The notes beneath the pieces were generated by a model, which was not told where the DNA came from, ran no database searches, and was given only the letters and a program-made list of their open reading frames with translations. Below, in pieces: positions 1 to 7,295 of a DNA stretch of 15,090 nt (the first letter of the stretch is position 1; every line of letters begins with the position of its first letter). The translations under genes and the position numbers were made by a program. Origin of the DNA: DATJSJ01 sp035504175 (lineage in GTDB: Bacteria > Pseudomonadota > Alphaproteobacteria > Acetobacterales > Acetobacteraceae); NCBI GenBank assembly GCA_035504175.1, contig DATJSJ010000178.1:1-15090 (forward strand), in the 5' to 3' direction.

Positions 1-1343
1 GCCTGCACGTGCGGCCCGCGCACCAGGTCGATGCGGCGCGGGTCGATCACGATCAGCTTCGCCCCCTGGCGCAGCCGGCGCTTCAGGCGGGAGGCGAACA
101 CGGGATGGCCGTCGGTCGGGTTGGCGCCGATCACCATCACGACGTCGGCGTGCTCGACGGAATCGAAATCCTGCGTGCCGGCGGACGTGCCGAAGGTCTC
201 CTTCAGCCCGTAGCCGGTCGGCGAATGGCAGACCCGGGCGCAGGTATCGACGTTGTTGTTGCCGAAGCCGGCGCGGACCAGCTTCTGCAGCAGGTAGGTC
301 TCCTCGTTGGTGCAGCGCGAGGAGGTGATGCCGCCGATCGCGTCCTGCCCGTGCGCGGCCTGGATGCGACGGAACTCGCCGGCGACGCGGGCGATCGCCT
401 CCTCCCAGGCGACCTCGCGCCAGGGATCGGTGATCCGTTCGCGGACCATCGGCTTGAGGATGCGCTCGCGATGCGTCGCATAGCCCCAGGCGAACCGGCC
501 CTTGACGCAGCTATGGCCGCGATTCGCCTGCCCGTCCTTGTACGGCACCATGCGCACGACTTCCTCGCCGCGCATTTCCGCCTTGAAGCTGCAGCCGACG
601 CCGCAATAGGCGCAGGTGGTGACGGCGGAATGCTCGGGCTGGCCAAGCGCGATCACCTGGTTCTCGATCAACGTCGCAGTCGGGCAGGCCTGGACGCAGG
701 CGCCGCAGGAGACGCATTCCGAGCCGAGGAATCCTTCGTCCATGCCGGCCGCGACTTGCGACTCGAAGCCGCGCCCCTGGATGGTCAGCGCGAAGGTGCC
801 CTGCATTTCCTCGCAGGCGCGCACGCAGCGTGAGCAGACGATGCATTTCGCCGCGTCGAAGGTGAAATACGGGTTGCTCGTGTCCTTGGCGGCGGCGAGG
901 TGATTGGCGCCGTCATAGCCGTAGCGCACCTCGCGCAGCCCGACCGCGCCGGCCATGTCCTGCAGCTCGCAATCGCCGTTGGCGGCGCAGGTCAGGCAAT
1001 CCAGCGGGTGGTCGGAGATGTACAGCTCCATCACGCCGCGCCGGAGCTGCGCCAGGCGCGGCGTCTGGGTGCGCACCGCCATGCCGGGTGCCACCGGCGT
1101 GGTGCAGCTCGCCGGCGTGCCCGGGCGGCCGCCGATCTCCACCAGGCAGAGCCGGCAGGAGCCGAACGCGTTCAGCGAGTCGGTGGCGCAGAGCTTGGGG
1201 ATCTGGGTGCCCATCGCCACCGCCGCGCGCATGATCGAGGTGCCCTCGGGCACGGTCACACCGACGCCGTCGATGGTCAGCGTGACGCTCGCCGCCGCGT
1301 CGGATGCCGGCGTGCCGAAATCGGTCTCCTGCACCAGGGCCAT
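1..1343 (-). CDS. fdsA: NAD-dependent formate dehydrogenase, alpha (catalytic) subunit, N-terminal part; gene continues past the left edge
   Basis: Catalytic subunit of a soluble formate dehydrogenase that oxidises formate to CO2 at a bis-MGD molybdenum or tungsten centre and passes electrons through Fe-S clusters to FdsB and NAD+. Only 447 codons are in the window. A 2Fe-2S ferredoxin domain comes first (C52, C63, C66, C80). A His-Cys3 4Fe-4S site as in NuoG follows (H112, C116, C119, C125), then two four-Cys 4Fe-4S clusters (C167/170/173/177 and C210/213/216/220). The molybdopterin domain opens with its own cluster (C244, C247, C251, C279). The metal ligand is Cys372 in TCARVCHSP, so this is a cysteine enzyme and not a selenocysteine one. 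The ATG at 1343 follows GAGGAGG at good spacing and lies 11 bp after the fdsB stop, so it is operonic. The frame is open to the window edge. Function is very secure from cluster order and active-site motif; Mo versus W cannot be told. Confidence 0.97.
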   Translation of the reverse strand, partial: MALVQETDFGTPASDAAASVTLTIDGVGVTVPEGTSIMRAAVAMGTQIPKLCATDSLNAFGSCRLCLVEIGGRPGTPASCTTPVAPGMAVRTQTPRLAQLRRGVMELYISDHPLDCLTCAANGDCELQDMAGAVGLREVRYGYDGANHLAAAKDTSNPYFTFDAAKCIVCSRCVRACEEMQGTFALTIQGRGFESQVAAGMDEGFLGSECVSCGACVQACPTATLIENQVIALGQPEHSAVTTCAYCGVGCSFKAEMRGEEVVRMVPYKDGQANRGHSCVKGRFAWGYATHRERILKPMVRERITDPWREVAWEEAIARVAGEFRRIQAAHGQDAIGGITSSRCTNEETYLLQKLVRAGFGNNNVDTCARVCHSPTGYGLKETFGTSAGTQDFDSVEHADVVMVIGANPTDGHPVFASRLKRRLRQGAKLIVIDPRRIDLVRGPHVQ

Positions 1344-1354
1344 CGGGATCCTCC

Positions 1355-2905
1355 TCACGCCGCGCGGGCGGGCGCCGCCCGTCCGGCGAAATCCTCGGGG
1401 AAATGCGTCAGGGCGCTCATCACCGGATAGGGGGTGAAGCCGCCCAGCGCGCAGAGCGAGCCAAACTTCATCGTATTGCAGAGATCGGCGAGCAGGGCGC
1501 GGTTGGCGGCGGGATCGAGACCGCTCCGGATGCGCTCGATCACCTCGATGCCGCGGGTCGAGCCGATGCGGCACGGCGTGCACTTGCCGCAGGATTCCAG
1601 CGCGCAGAATTGCATCGCGAAGCGCGCCTGCTCCGCCATGTCGACCGTGTCGTCGAACACGACGATGCCGCCATGGCCGATCAGCCCGTCGCGCGCGGCG
1701 AAGGCCTCGTAGTCGAACGGCGTGTCGAACAGAGCGGGCGGGAAATAAGCGCCGAGCGGGCCGCCGACCTGCACCGCGCGCACCGGCCGGCCGGAGGCGG
1801 TGCCGCCGCCGATCTCCTCGACCAGCTCGCCGAGCGTGACGCCGAACGCCGCCTCGAACAGCCCGCCATGGCGGATGTTGCCGGCGAGCTGGATCGGCAT
1901 GGTGCCGCGCGACCGGCCCATGCCGAGATCGCGGTAGCGCGCCGCGCCCTCGGCCAGGATCACCGGCACGGCGGCGAGCGACAGCACGTTGTTGATCACG
2001 GTGGGCCGCCCGAACAGGCCGTGATGCGCCGGCAGCGGCGGCTTGGCGCGGACCTGGCCGCGCCGTCCTTCGAGGCTGTCGAGCAGTGCCGTTTCCTCGC
2101 CGCACACATAGGCGCCGGCGCCGATCCGCAGCTCGATGTCGAAGCCGAAGCCGCTGCCGTCGATGTCAGCACCGAGCAGTCCCGCCCGGCGCGCCGCGCC
2201 GAGCGCCGCGGCGAAGGTGGCGATCGCATGCGGGTACTCGGAGCGGACATAGACGTAGCCGCGGGAGGCGCCGACGGCGTAGCCGGCGATCGCCATGCCC
2301 TCGATCAGGAGGAAGGGATCGCCCTCCATCAGCATGCGGTCGGCGAAAGTGCCGGAATCGCCCTCGTCGGCGTTGCAGACGACGGATTTCTGCGGCCCGG
2401 CGGCCTGCCGCACGGTGCGCCACTTGAGGCCGGTCGGGAACCCGGCGCCGCCGCGGCCGCGCAGGCCGGACTGCACCACCTCCTCGACCACCGCCTCCGG
2501 GCCGAGCGCAAAGGCGCGCCGCAGGCCGGCCCAGCCGCCGGATGCCTCGTATTCGGCGGCGGAGCGCGGATCGATCACGCCGCAGCGGGCGAAGGTGAGC
2601 CGGGTCTGGCGGCGCAGGAAGGGCAGCTCCTCGGGCGCCCCGAGGCGGAGCGCGTGCGGGCCACCGTCCAGCAGCCCGGCGGCGAGCAGCCCGCCCACAT
2701 CCTCCGGTGCCACCGGTCCGTAGGCGATGCGCCCGGCCGGGGTCGCGACCTCGACCAGCGGCTCCAGCCAGAACAGGCCGCGCGAGCCGGTGCGGGTGAT
2801 GCTGACGTCCTGCCCCACGGTCGCGGCGCCGAGGGCGGCGGCGACCTGGTCGGCGCCGACCGCGACGGCGGCGGCATCGCCCGGGACGAAAAGGCGCGCG
2901 GTCAC
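1355..2905 (-). CDS. fdsB: NAD-dependent formate dehydrogenase, beta (diaphorase, NuoF-like) subunit
   Basis: FMN and NAD+ binding subunit that takes electrons from FdsA and reduces NAD+. The predicted protein has 516 residues. Residues 1-125 form a thioredoxin-like extension, as in FdsB/HoxF relatives of NuoF. The NuoF core follows, with the glycine-rich nucleotide motif GRGGAGFPTGLKW (150-162), the FMN-site stretch CNADEGDSGTF (177-187), GAYVCGEETALLDSLEG (264-280) and a 4Fe-4S site ESCGKCTPC with C439, C442, C445 and the distal C485. The frame stays open upstream to an ATG at 2995, but I prefer the GTG at 2905. It overlaps the fdsG stop as GTGA, gives a normal family N-terminus (MTARLFVPGD) and implies translational coupling. 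It sits between fdsG and fdsA in one operon. Nothing is truncated or missing. Confidence 0.96.
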   Translation of the reverse strand: MTARLFVPGDAAAVAVGADQVAAALGAATVGQDVSITRTGSRGLFWLEPLVEVATPAGRIAYGPVAPEDVGGLLAAGLLDGGPHALRLGAPEELPFLRRQTRLTFARCGVIDPRSAAEYEASGGWAGLRRAFALGPEAVVEEVVQSGLRGRGGAGFPTGLKWRTVRQAAGPQKSVVCNADEGDSGTFADRMLMEGDPFLLIEGMAIAGYAVGASRGYVYVRSEYPHAIATFAAALGAARRAGLLGADIDGSGFGFDIELRIGAGAYVCGEETALLDSLEGRRGQVRAKPPLPAHHGLFGRPTVINNVLSLAAVPVILAEGAARYRDLGMGRSRGTMPIQLAGNIRHGGLFEAAFGVTLGELVEEIGGGTASGRPVRAVQVGGPLGAYFPPALFDTPFDYEAFAARDGLIGHGGIVVFDDTVDMAEQARFAMQFCALESCGKCTPCRIGSTRGIEVIERIRSGLDPAANRALLADLCNTMKFGSLCALGGFTPYPVMSALTHFPEDFAGRAAPARAA

Positions 2906-3372
2906 GCGAGCCCGTCCAGTAGCGCGTCGAGGCGCGACGTGGTCAGCCGCCCGGCCACCGCACCGTCCAGCATCGCCGCCGGCGCGGTGGCGCACAGGCC
3001 GAGGCAGTACACCGCCTCGAGCGTCACCCGCCCGTCCGGCGTGGTGCCGCCGAGCGTGACGCCGAGCCGCTGCTCGGCGGCGGCGGCGAGGTCGCGGCAG
3101 CCCATCGACTGGCAGGCCTCGGCCTGGCAGAGCTTCAGCACGTGCCGGCCCGGCGGGGTGTGGCGGAAATCGTGGTAGAAGCTGACCACGCCATGAACCT
3201 CGGCGCGGCTCAGGTTCAGCGCCGCGGCCAGCATCGGAATGGCGGCCTCGGGAATATGGCCGAACGCCGCCTGCAGCGCGTGCAGCAATGGCAGCAGCGC
3301 GCCCGGCACGGCCTTGCCGTCATCGATGATCGCGGCGGCGCGCGCGGCATCCCAGGGCTCGAAGCGGGGCAT
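2902..3372 (-). CDS. fdsG: NAD-dependent formate dehydrogenase, gamma (NuoE-like 2Fe-2S) subunit
   Basis: Small electron-transfer subunit of the FdsGBA complex, related to NuoE of complex I. It has 156 residues, normal for the family. The thioredoxin-like 2Fe-2S site is complete: C82 and C87 in KLCQAEACQSMGC, and C123 and C127 in YCLGLCATAP. The conserved NuoE helix GVVSFYHDFR is at 61-70. The ATG at 3372 follows a strong ribosome site, TGGAGGAAAC. It is the first gene of the operon; its last bases overlap the GTG of fdsB. The 129-bp upstream gap carries dyads suited to regulation by the neighbouring LysR-type gene. The family normally also has fdsC and fdsD after fdsA; if present they are outside the window. 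Confidence 0.96.
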   Translation of the reverse strand: MPRFEPWDAARAAAIIDDGKAVPGALLPLLHALQAAFGHIPEAAIPMLAAALNLSRAEVHGVVSFYHDFRHTPPGRHVLKLCQAEACQSMGCRDLAAAAEQRLGVTLGGTTPDGRVTLEAVYCLGLCATAPAAMLDGAVAGRLTTSRLDALLDGLA

Positions 3373-3440
3373 GTTTCCTCCAGGCCGGCGGAGGATCGTG
3401 CCCCATCGGGCGCGGAATCAATGCGTTAGTTCGCATGAGG

Positions 3441-3459
3441 CGATCGGGCATTCCGATCG
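3441..3459. promoter_or_regulatory. Candidate LysR-type operator (T-N11-A dyad) upstream of fdsG
   Basis: A perfect inverted repeat with arms CGATCGG and CCGATCG (7 bp) and a 5-bp spacer. It contains ATC-N9-GAT and therefore the T-N11-A core (T3444, A3456) known for LysR-family recognition sites. It lies about 70-87 bp upstream of the fdsG start. Nearby are the 10-bp palindrome CGACGCGTCG (3465-3474), a second copy of CGATCGGG (3485-3492) and a shorter dyad, ATGCG-N6-CGCAT (3421-3436). Operator function is inferred from motif and position. Confidence 0.6.
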
Positions 3460-3501
3460 ACGTGCGACGCGTCGATGTCGGGATCGATCGGGATCAGCGT
3501 G

Positions 3502-4380
3502 TCAGGAAGCGGCGCGGCGTCGCGCCTCGGCGATCAGCGCGCCGGCCAGCAGCGGCAGCGGGGCGCGATCCGGCACCACCAGCCCCACCGTGTTGGCGAC
3601 TTCGGGCGGATCGAGGCGCAGCGCGTGGAAGGCCGGATCGGGCGGCAGCATGTCCAGCCAGTGCTGCGGCAGAATGGAGGCCCAGGGCCCGGCGCGCAGG
3701 TGAGTCAGCAGCACGGTCATCGAGTCGGATTCGATCGCGGTGACCGGGTTCGCGCCGGCGGCGTGCAGGGCGCGGTCGATGATCCGCCGGTTCTGCATGT
3801 CGGGAGTCAGCAGGGCCAGCGGCAGTGCGGCGGCTTCCGCCCAGTCGAGCCGTTCCCGGCCGGGAAAAGCGGTGCTGCGGCACACCAGCCGGTATTGTTC
3901 GCGGTACAGCGGCACCGACACGACGCGGCCGAGCGGCTCGTTGTCGAGATAGGTGATGCCGGCGTCGGCCTCGAGATTCTCGAGCATGCCCAGGATTTCG
4001 TTCGAGGTGCGCGACAGGATGACGAGGTGGACCTGCGGGTGCTGCGCCGCGAAGGGAGCGGTCAGGGCCGGCAGCATCGGGATCGCGGTCGGGATCACGG
4101 CGATGCGCATCTGGCCGGCGAGGGCCGAGCGCAGTCCGTCGAGTTCCTGGCGCATGGCGCGGGTATCGCCGACGATGCGCCGCGCCCATTCCAGCGCCCG
4201 CTCGCCGGCGGCGGTGAAGCCGCGGAACCGGCTGCCGCGTTCGACCAGCAGCGTGCCGAGGCTTTCCTCGAGTTGCTTGATGCCGGCGGAGAAGGTCGGC
4301 TGGGTCGTGCCGCAGGCCGCGGCCGCCCGGCCGAAATGCCGTTCCTGTGCCAGCGCGAGCAGGTACTCGAGCTTATCCAT
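3502..4380 (-). CDS. LysR-family transcriptional regulator, probable regulator of the fds operon
   Basis: DNA-binding regulator of 292 residues, the usual LysR length. The N-terminal winged helix-turn-helix spans about residues 1-60 (FGRAAAACGTTQPTFSAGIKQLE region, RGFTAAGE wing). The effector-binding domain spans about 90-288, with typical stretches near MRIAVIPTAIP and DAGITYLDNEPLG. It lies directly upstream of fdsGBA on the same strand, with only a 129-bp gap holding a T-N11-A dyad. In Cupriavidus a LysR-type protein (FdsR) next to fdsGBACD controls formate dehydrogenase, and the arrangement here suggests the same role; the effector would plausibly be formate, which is inference. The ATG at 4380 has only a weak ribosome site (GCAGGGCAGC). 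The family call is firm and the target moderately so. Confidence 0.93.
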   Translation of the reverse strand: MDKLEYLLALAQERHFGRAAAACGTTQPTFSAGIKQLEESLGTLLVERGSRFRGFTAAGERALEWARRIVGDTRAMRQELDGLRSALAGQMRIAVIPTAIPMLPALTAPFAAQHPQVHLVILSRTSNEILGMLENLEADAGITYLDNEPLGRVVSVPLYREQYRLVCRSTAFPGRERLDWAEAAALPLALLTPDMQNRRIIDRALHAAGANPVTAIESDSMTVLLTHLRAGPWASILPQHWLDMLPPDPAFHALRLDPPEVANTVGLVVPDRAPLPLLAGALIAEARRRAAS

Positions 4381-4425
4381 GCTGCCCTGCTACGCGCGAT
4401 GCCGGCTTGGCACAATCTCGAGTCA

Positions 4426-4476
4426 GGGGGTCCGGGGCGAGCCCCGGCGGGGGTCCAGGGGGCGGAGCCCCCGGCC
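4426..4476. repeat. Tandem GC-rich hairpin repeat (two units), likely terminator of the kinase operon
   Basis: Two imperfect copies in a row, each starting GGGGGTCC. Unit 1 (4426-4448) folds as CCGGGGC-GA-GCCCCGG. Unit 2 (4449-4476) folds as GGGGGC-GGA-GCCCCC. The element begins only 10 bp beyond the 3' end of the minus-strand histidine kinase gene and lies upstream of the lysR start, so it could terminate the kinase transcript. There is no T-run on either side, so it is not a canonical intrinsic terminator. From general familiarity, similar intergenic elements recur in Acetobacteraceae genomes; I cannot count copies here. Confidence 0.6.
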
Positions 4477-4486
4477 TTCCTTCCGG

Positions 4487-5881
4487 TCACACGGGCAAGG
4501 TCACCGTAACCCGAGCCCCGCCGTGCGGCCGGTTTGCCAGTACCACGTCGCCCCCGTGCCCGCGAAGGATATTGCGTGCGATCGGAAGGCCGAGTCCGGT
4601 GCCACCGGTCTCGCGGTTGCGGCTGCCTTCGACGCGATGGAACGGCTCGAACACGCGGTCGAGCTCGCCCGGCGGGATGCCCGGACCGTCGTCATCGATG
4701 GTGATGAAGACGGTTCCGGCTTTCGGCGGCGAGAGAGTCACCCGGGCTGCGCCGCCGTAGGCGACGGCGTTGCCGATCAGGTTGGCCAGTGCGCGCTTCA
4801 GCGCCATCGGCCGGGCCGGGAAGATCAGGTGGGCCGGGCCGGAGAGTTCCAGTTGGTCGGCGAGTTCCGGCCGTGCGTCCCCGGCCTCGTCCAGCACGGT
4901 GCGCAGCAGCGCCGAGAGGTCGAGGGGAGCGACCGGCTCGCTGCTGGCGTCGTCGCGGCCGAAGGCGAGGGTTGCCGCGACCATCGACTCCAGCTCATCG
5001 AGATCGGCCAGCATCTTGCGGCGCTGTTCCTCGTCCTCGACGAACTCGGCGCGCAGTTTGAGGCGGGTGATCGGGGTGCGCAGGTCGTGGCCGATCGCGG
5101 TGAGCAGGAAGGTGCGGTCCTGGACGAATCGGCGGATCCGTGCGGCCATGGTGTTGAAGGCGGCGGCTGCGGTGGCGATTTCGGTCGGCCCCTCCTCCAG
5201 CATCGGCGGCGCGTTGACGTCCCGGCCCAGCCGCTCGGCGGCGGCGGCGAGGGTGCGCACCGGCTCGGTCAGCCGCCGTACCGCCCAGAGGATCAGCACC
5301 GCGGCTGCCGCGGTCATGAGCAGGAAGGCGATCAGGAAGGTGGGCGAGTGCCAGGGCGTCGGGGGCGGCATTTCCATGCGCAGCTTCAGCCAGGCGCCGT
5401 CGGGGAGCTGCATGCCGGCCAGGAGCTGGTGCGGCTTCGGCCCGGCGCGCAGCATCAGCTCGCGCCACTGCTCGTTGGCCGGGATCGGCACCAGGTTCAT
5501 GTTGAGCTGCACGGTCTGCTGCACGAAGGGTGCCAGCGGCGGCAAGTCGGGCGAGGGCGGCACGCGGTCGATCACCGCGCCGGTGCGGGAGACCTCCTTG
5601 AGCAGGGCCGGGCGGTCGGGCGCATCCGTCATTTCGACGGTGCGGTAGATGCTGGCGAGACGGATCCCGATCATCCGGGCCTGCGCCATCCGCTCGAGTC
5701 CGATCCGGTCGAAGGCGTGGATGGTCAGTCCGAGGGCCTGCACCACGGCGAGCGCCAGCATGAGGCTGAGCGCAGTACGCCCCGCCAGGCTGCGCGGCCA
5801 GAAGCGAAGCCGGTAGCGGTGGCGCGGTGCGGCGGCAAACGCAATGCGGTCAATGGCGCTCGACATCGGCGGCCAAGACAT
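4487..5881 (-). CDS. Membrane sensor histidine kinase, EnvZ/OmpR-system type
   Basis: Inner-membrane kinase of 464 residues that should phosphorylate the response regulator encoded just upstream. A short cytoplasmic N-terminus precedes TM1 (about 36-57). A periplasmic sensor region of about 120 residues follows (58-178), then TM2 (about 180-201) and HAMP (about 201-253). The H-box has His265 in GHDLRTP. The N-box is NLIGNAVAYG (N371), the G1 box DDDGPGIP (397-404) and the G2 box GGTGLGLPIA (426-435). All catalytic elements are intact. The sensor region shows no recognisable domain, so the signal is unknown. The start is ambiguous: ATG at 5881 is preceded by GGGGGCGG and overlaps the regulator gene by 32 bp; ATG at 5866 overlaps by 17 bp but lacks a ribosome site. 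Either way the pair is translationally coupled. Confidence 0.95.
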   Translation of the reverse strand: MSWPPMSSAIDRIAFAAAPRHRYRLRFWPRSLAGRTALSLMLALAVVQALGLTIHAFDRIGLERMAQARMIGIRLASIYRTVEMTDAPDRPALLKEVSRTGAVIDRVPPSPDLPPLAPFVQQTVQLNMNLVPIPANEQWRELMLRAGPKPHQLLAGMQLPDGAWLKLRMEMPPPTPWHSPTFLIAFLLMTAAAAVLILWAVRRLTEPVRTLAAAAERLGRDVNAPPMLEEGPTEIATAAAAFNTMAARIRRFVQDRTFLLTAIGHDLRTPITRLKLRAEFVEDEEQRRKMLADLDELESMVAATLAFGRDDASSEPVAPLDLSALLRTVLDEAGDARPELADQLELSGPAHLIFPARPMALKRALANLIGNAVAYGGAARVTLSPPKAGTVFITIDDDGPGIPPGELDRVFEPFHRVEGSRNRETGGTGLGLPIARNILRGHGGDVVLANRPHGGARVTVTLPV

Positions 5882-6569
5882 AGCCGCCCCCGCGTACTGT
5901 TTTAATCAACTGTGCGTTGCGACCGTCATCATCGAGTTTTCGGCGCAGCCGGCTGATGGCGACATCGATGGCGCGGTCGAACGGTCCGGCCTGGCGGCCG
6001 CGCAGCAGGTCGAGCAGCATGTCGCGGGTGAGCACCCGGTTGGCCCGCTCGGCCAGCGCCAGCAGCAGGTCGTATTCGCCGCCGGTGAGCGGCACTTCGG
6101 CACCGTCGGGGTTGAGCAGGCGGCGCCGCGCCGGCTCCAGGCTCCAGCCGGCGAATTGCAGCACGGCGTGCTCGCCGGCGCGGCGCGCCGCCGATTCGCC
6201 CGCCCGGCGCAGCACGGCGCGGATGCGGGCGAGCAGCTCGCGGGGATTGAACGGCTTCGGCAGGTAGTCGTCGGCGCCGAGCTCGAGGCCGATGATCCGG
6301 TCGGTCTCGTCGCCCATGGCGGTGAGCATGACGATCGGCACGTCGCCACCCTGGTCGCGCAGCCAGCGCGCCAGGTCGAGCCCGCCCTCGCCGGGCAGCA
6401 TCAGGTCCAGGACGACGAGCTGGTAGTGGCCGGCGATCCAGGCGCGGCGGGCCTCGCGCGCGTCGCGGACCGCGGTGACGCGCATCTGGTGGCGCTCGAG
6501 GAAGGCCGCGAGGAGGGTGCGGATCTCGCGGTCGTCGTCGACGACGAGGATATGCGGCAGGCTCTCCAT
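5850..6569 (-). CDS. OmpR/PhoB-family DNA-binding response regulator
   Basis: A 239-residue two-domain regulator. The receiver domain (about 5-120) has the acidic pocket DDD at 11-13, phosphoacceptor Asp55 in LVVLDLMLPG, Thr83 and Lys105 in DDYLPKPFNPRELLAR. The winged-helix effector domain (about 135-236) shows LTGGEYDLLL, VLTRDMLLDLLRG, RAIDVAISRLRRKL and the terminal wing hairpin TVRGGGYVL, all typical of OmpR. I chose the ATG at 6569 because MESLPHILVVDDD matches the normal receiver N-terminus, although no clear Shine-Dalgarno sequence precedes it. The frame is open further upstream without family similarity. It overlaps the kinase gene at its 3' end. The direct hexamer repeats 43 bp upstream could be its own binding site. 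Confidence 0.95.
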   Translation of the reverse strand: MESLPHILVVDDDREIRTLLAAFLERHQMRVTAVRDAREARRAWIAGHYQLVVLDLMLPGEGGLDLARWLRDQGGDVPIVMLTAMGDETDRIIGLELGADDYLPKPFNPRELLARIRAVLRRAGESAARRAGEHAVLQFAGWSLEPARRRLLNPDGAEVPLTGGEYDLLLALAERANRVLTRDMLLDLLRGRQAGPFDRAIDVAISRLRRKLDDDGRNAQLIKTVRGGGYVLAADVERH

Positions 6570-6611
6570 GGCGGGGAGAATAAAAGCAGCGATGCCCCGC
6601 ACGGGAGACGG

Positions 6612-6630
6612 CGTTGCACTCCGTTGCAAT
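6612..6630. promoter_or_regulatory. Candidate OmpR-type tandem binding site in a divergent promoter region
   Basis: Two copies of CGTTGCA(C/A)T start at 6612 and 6622, exactly one helical turn (10 bp) apart, with 8 of 9 positions identical. OmpR/PhoB-family dimers bind head-to-tail to such direct repeats. The site lies inside the 142-bp gap between the response regulator gene (minus strand) and the small exported protein gene (plus strand), so it could control both. No convincing -35/-10 pair was found. Binding is inferred. Confidence 0.5.
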
Positions 6631-6711
6631 TCGGGAACCGTCGCGAGACGTCGGCCGCGCAGGTTGCCTTCGGCCGCCGCGCAGGCCGCGGCGAGGCAAG
6701 GAGAAGCGAAG

Positions 6712-7248
6712 ATGCGACCGATTCTGCTGGCCGGCGCGGCGGCGCTGGCGCTGGGCGGCGGCGGGGCGAGCCTGCTTTGGCATGCGGCGAGCGCGCAGCC
6801 GCCGGAGGCGCGGGTGCTGACCGTCGCCGATGCCGGGGCGGTCGCGCCGGCGCCGGCCGCCGACACCGCGCCCGATCCGGGGGCGGGCGGACCGGCGGTT
6901 CCGGCTCCCGAGGGTGCCCCGCCGGCCTGGCATGGGCGGCCCGGCGAGGGTGGCATGGGCTGGGGCTGGCGGCAGAGTCCGCTCGCGCGGGCGATCGCGC
7001 ATTGGCGCCACCAGGCGCGCACCTGGACGCTGGTCTACCCTGCCGCGGACCGCAAGCTCGATCCGGCCGACGTGCAGAAGATCGCCGAGGCCTTCCTGCT
7101 CTGGCGCGGCAACCACAGCTGGAAGGTGGTCGATGTCGCGGCGCAGGATGCCGATGACGTCGGCTTCGCGGTGGCGACGCCGGATGGCAGCGTGATCGCG
7201 CGGTTCACGATGAACCGGCACACCGGGCGCGTTACACGCACGGGCTGA
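6712..7248 (+). CDS. Small exported protein with PepSY-like C-terminal region
   Basis: The predicted precursor has 178 residues. Residues 1-28 form a signal peptide (basic start MRP, Ala/Leu/Gly core, likely cleavage after AASA), so the mature protein should be periplasmic. An Ala/Pro-rich linker spans about 38-75, followed by a Gly/Trp-rich patch (GGMGWGW). The compact C-terminal region (about 105-178) has helix ADVQKIAEAFL and strands WKVVDVAAQ, VGFAVATPDGS and ARFTMNRHTGRVTR. It resembles the PepSY fold, in which a helix is followed by strands ending in D-x-x-TG; here the pattern is N-x-x-TG. The ATG at 6712 has a good AAGGAG site eight bases upstream; longer in-frame starts have none and would lose the signal peptide. 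It is divergent from the two-component pair, suggesting a target or periplasmic modulator of that system. I do not recognise an exact family. Confidence 0.75.
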   Translation: MRPILLAGAAALALGGGGASLLWHAASAQPPEARVLTVADAGAVAPAPAADTAPDPGAGGPAVPAPEGAPPAWHGRPGEGGMGWGWRQSPLARAIAHWRHQARTWTLVYPAADRKLDPADVQKIAEAFLLWRGNHSWKVVDVAAQDADDVGFAVATPDGSVIARFTMNRHTGRVTRTG

Positions 7249-7260
7249 CCCGCAGGCGGG

Positions 7261-7289
7261 GTTGTGGCCCTCAATGGGCTGGTTACAAC
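7261..7289. promoter_or_regulatory. Imperfect hairpin between the exported protein gene and the glycosylase gene
   Basis: Outer arms GTTGT (7261-7265) and ACAAC (7285-7289) enclose an inner stem GGCCC-TCAAT-GGGCT (7266-7280, one G-T pair) with an asymmetric bulge. It lies 12 bp after the upstream stop codon and 6 bp before the glycosylase GTG. It could be a weak terminator or a leader structure. No T-run follows. Confidence 0.3.
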
Positions 7290-7295
7290 GGGGAT

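Noticed and set aside
1304..3178. Open frame of about 624 codons on the plus strand opposite fdsB and fdsG
   Set aside because: The minus strand encodes unmistakable FdsB and FdsG with all cofactor motifs; the plus-strand translation is low-complexity and matches no family.
4407..4423. TTGGCAC resembling the -24 half of a sigma-54 promoter
   Set aside because: There is no TGC-type -12 element at the right distance, and on that strand it points into the 3' end of the kinase gene with no gene to drive.
3953..5905. Open frame of about 650 codons on the plus strand opposite the kinase and LysR genes
   Set aside because: It crosses two real genes and the hairpin repeat between them and has no protein-like motifs.
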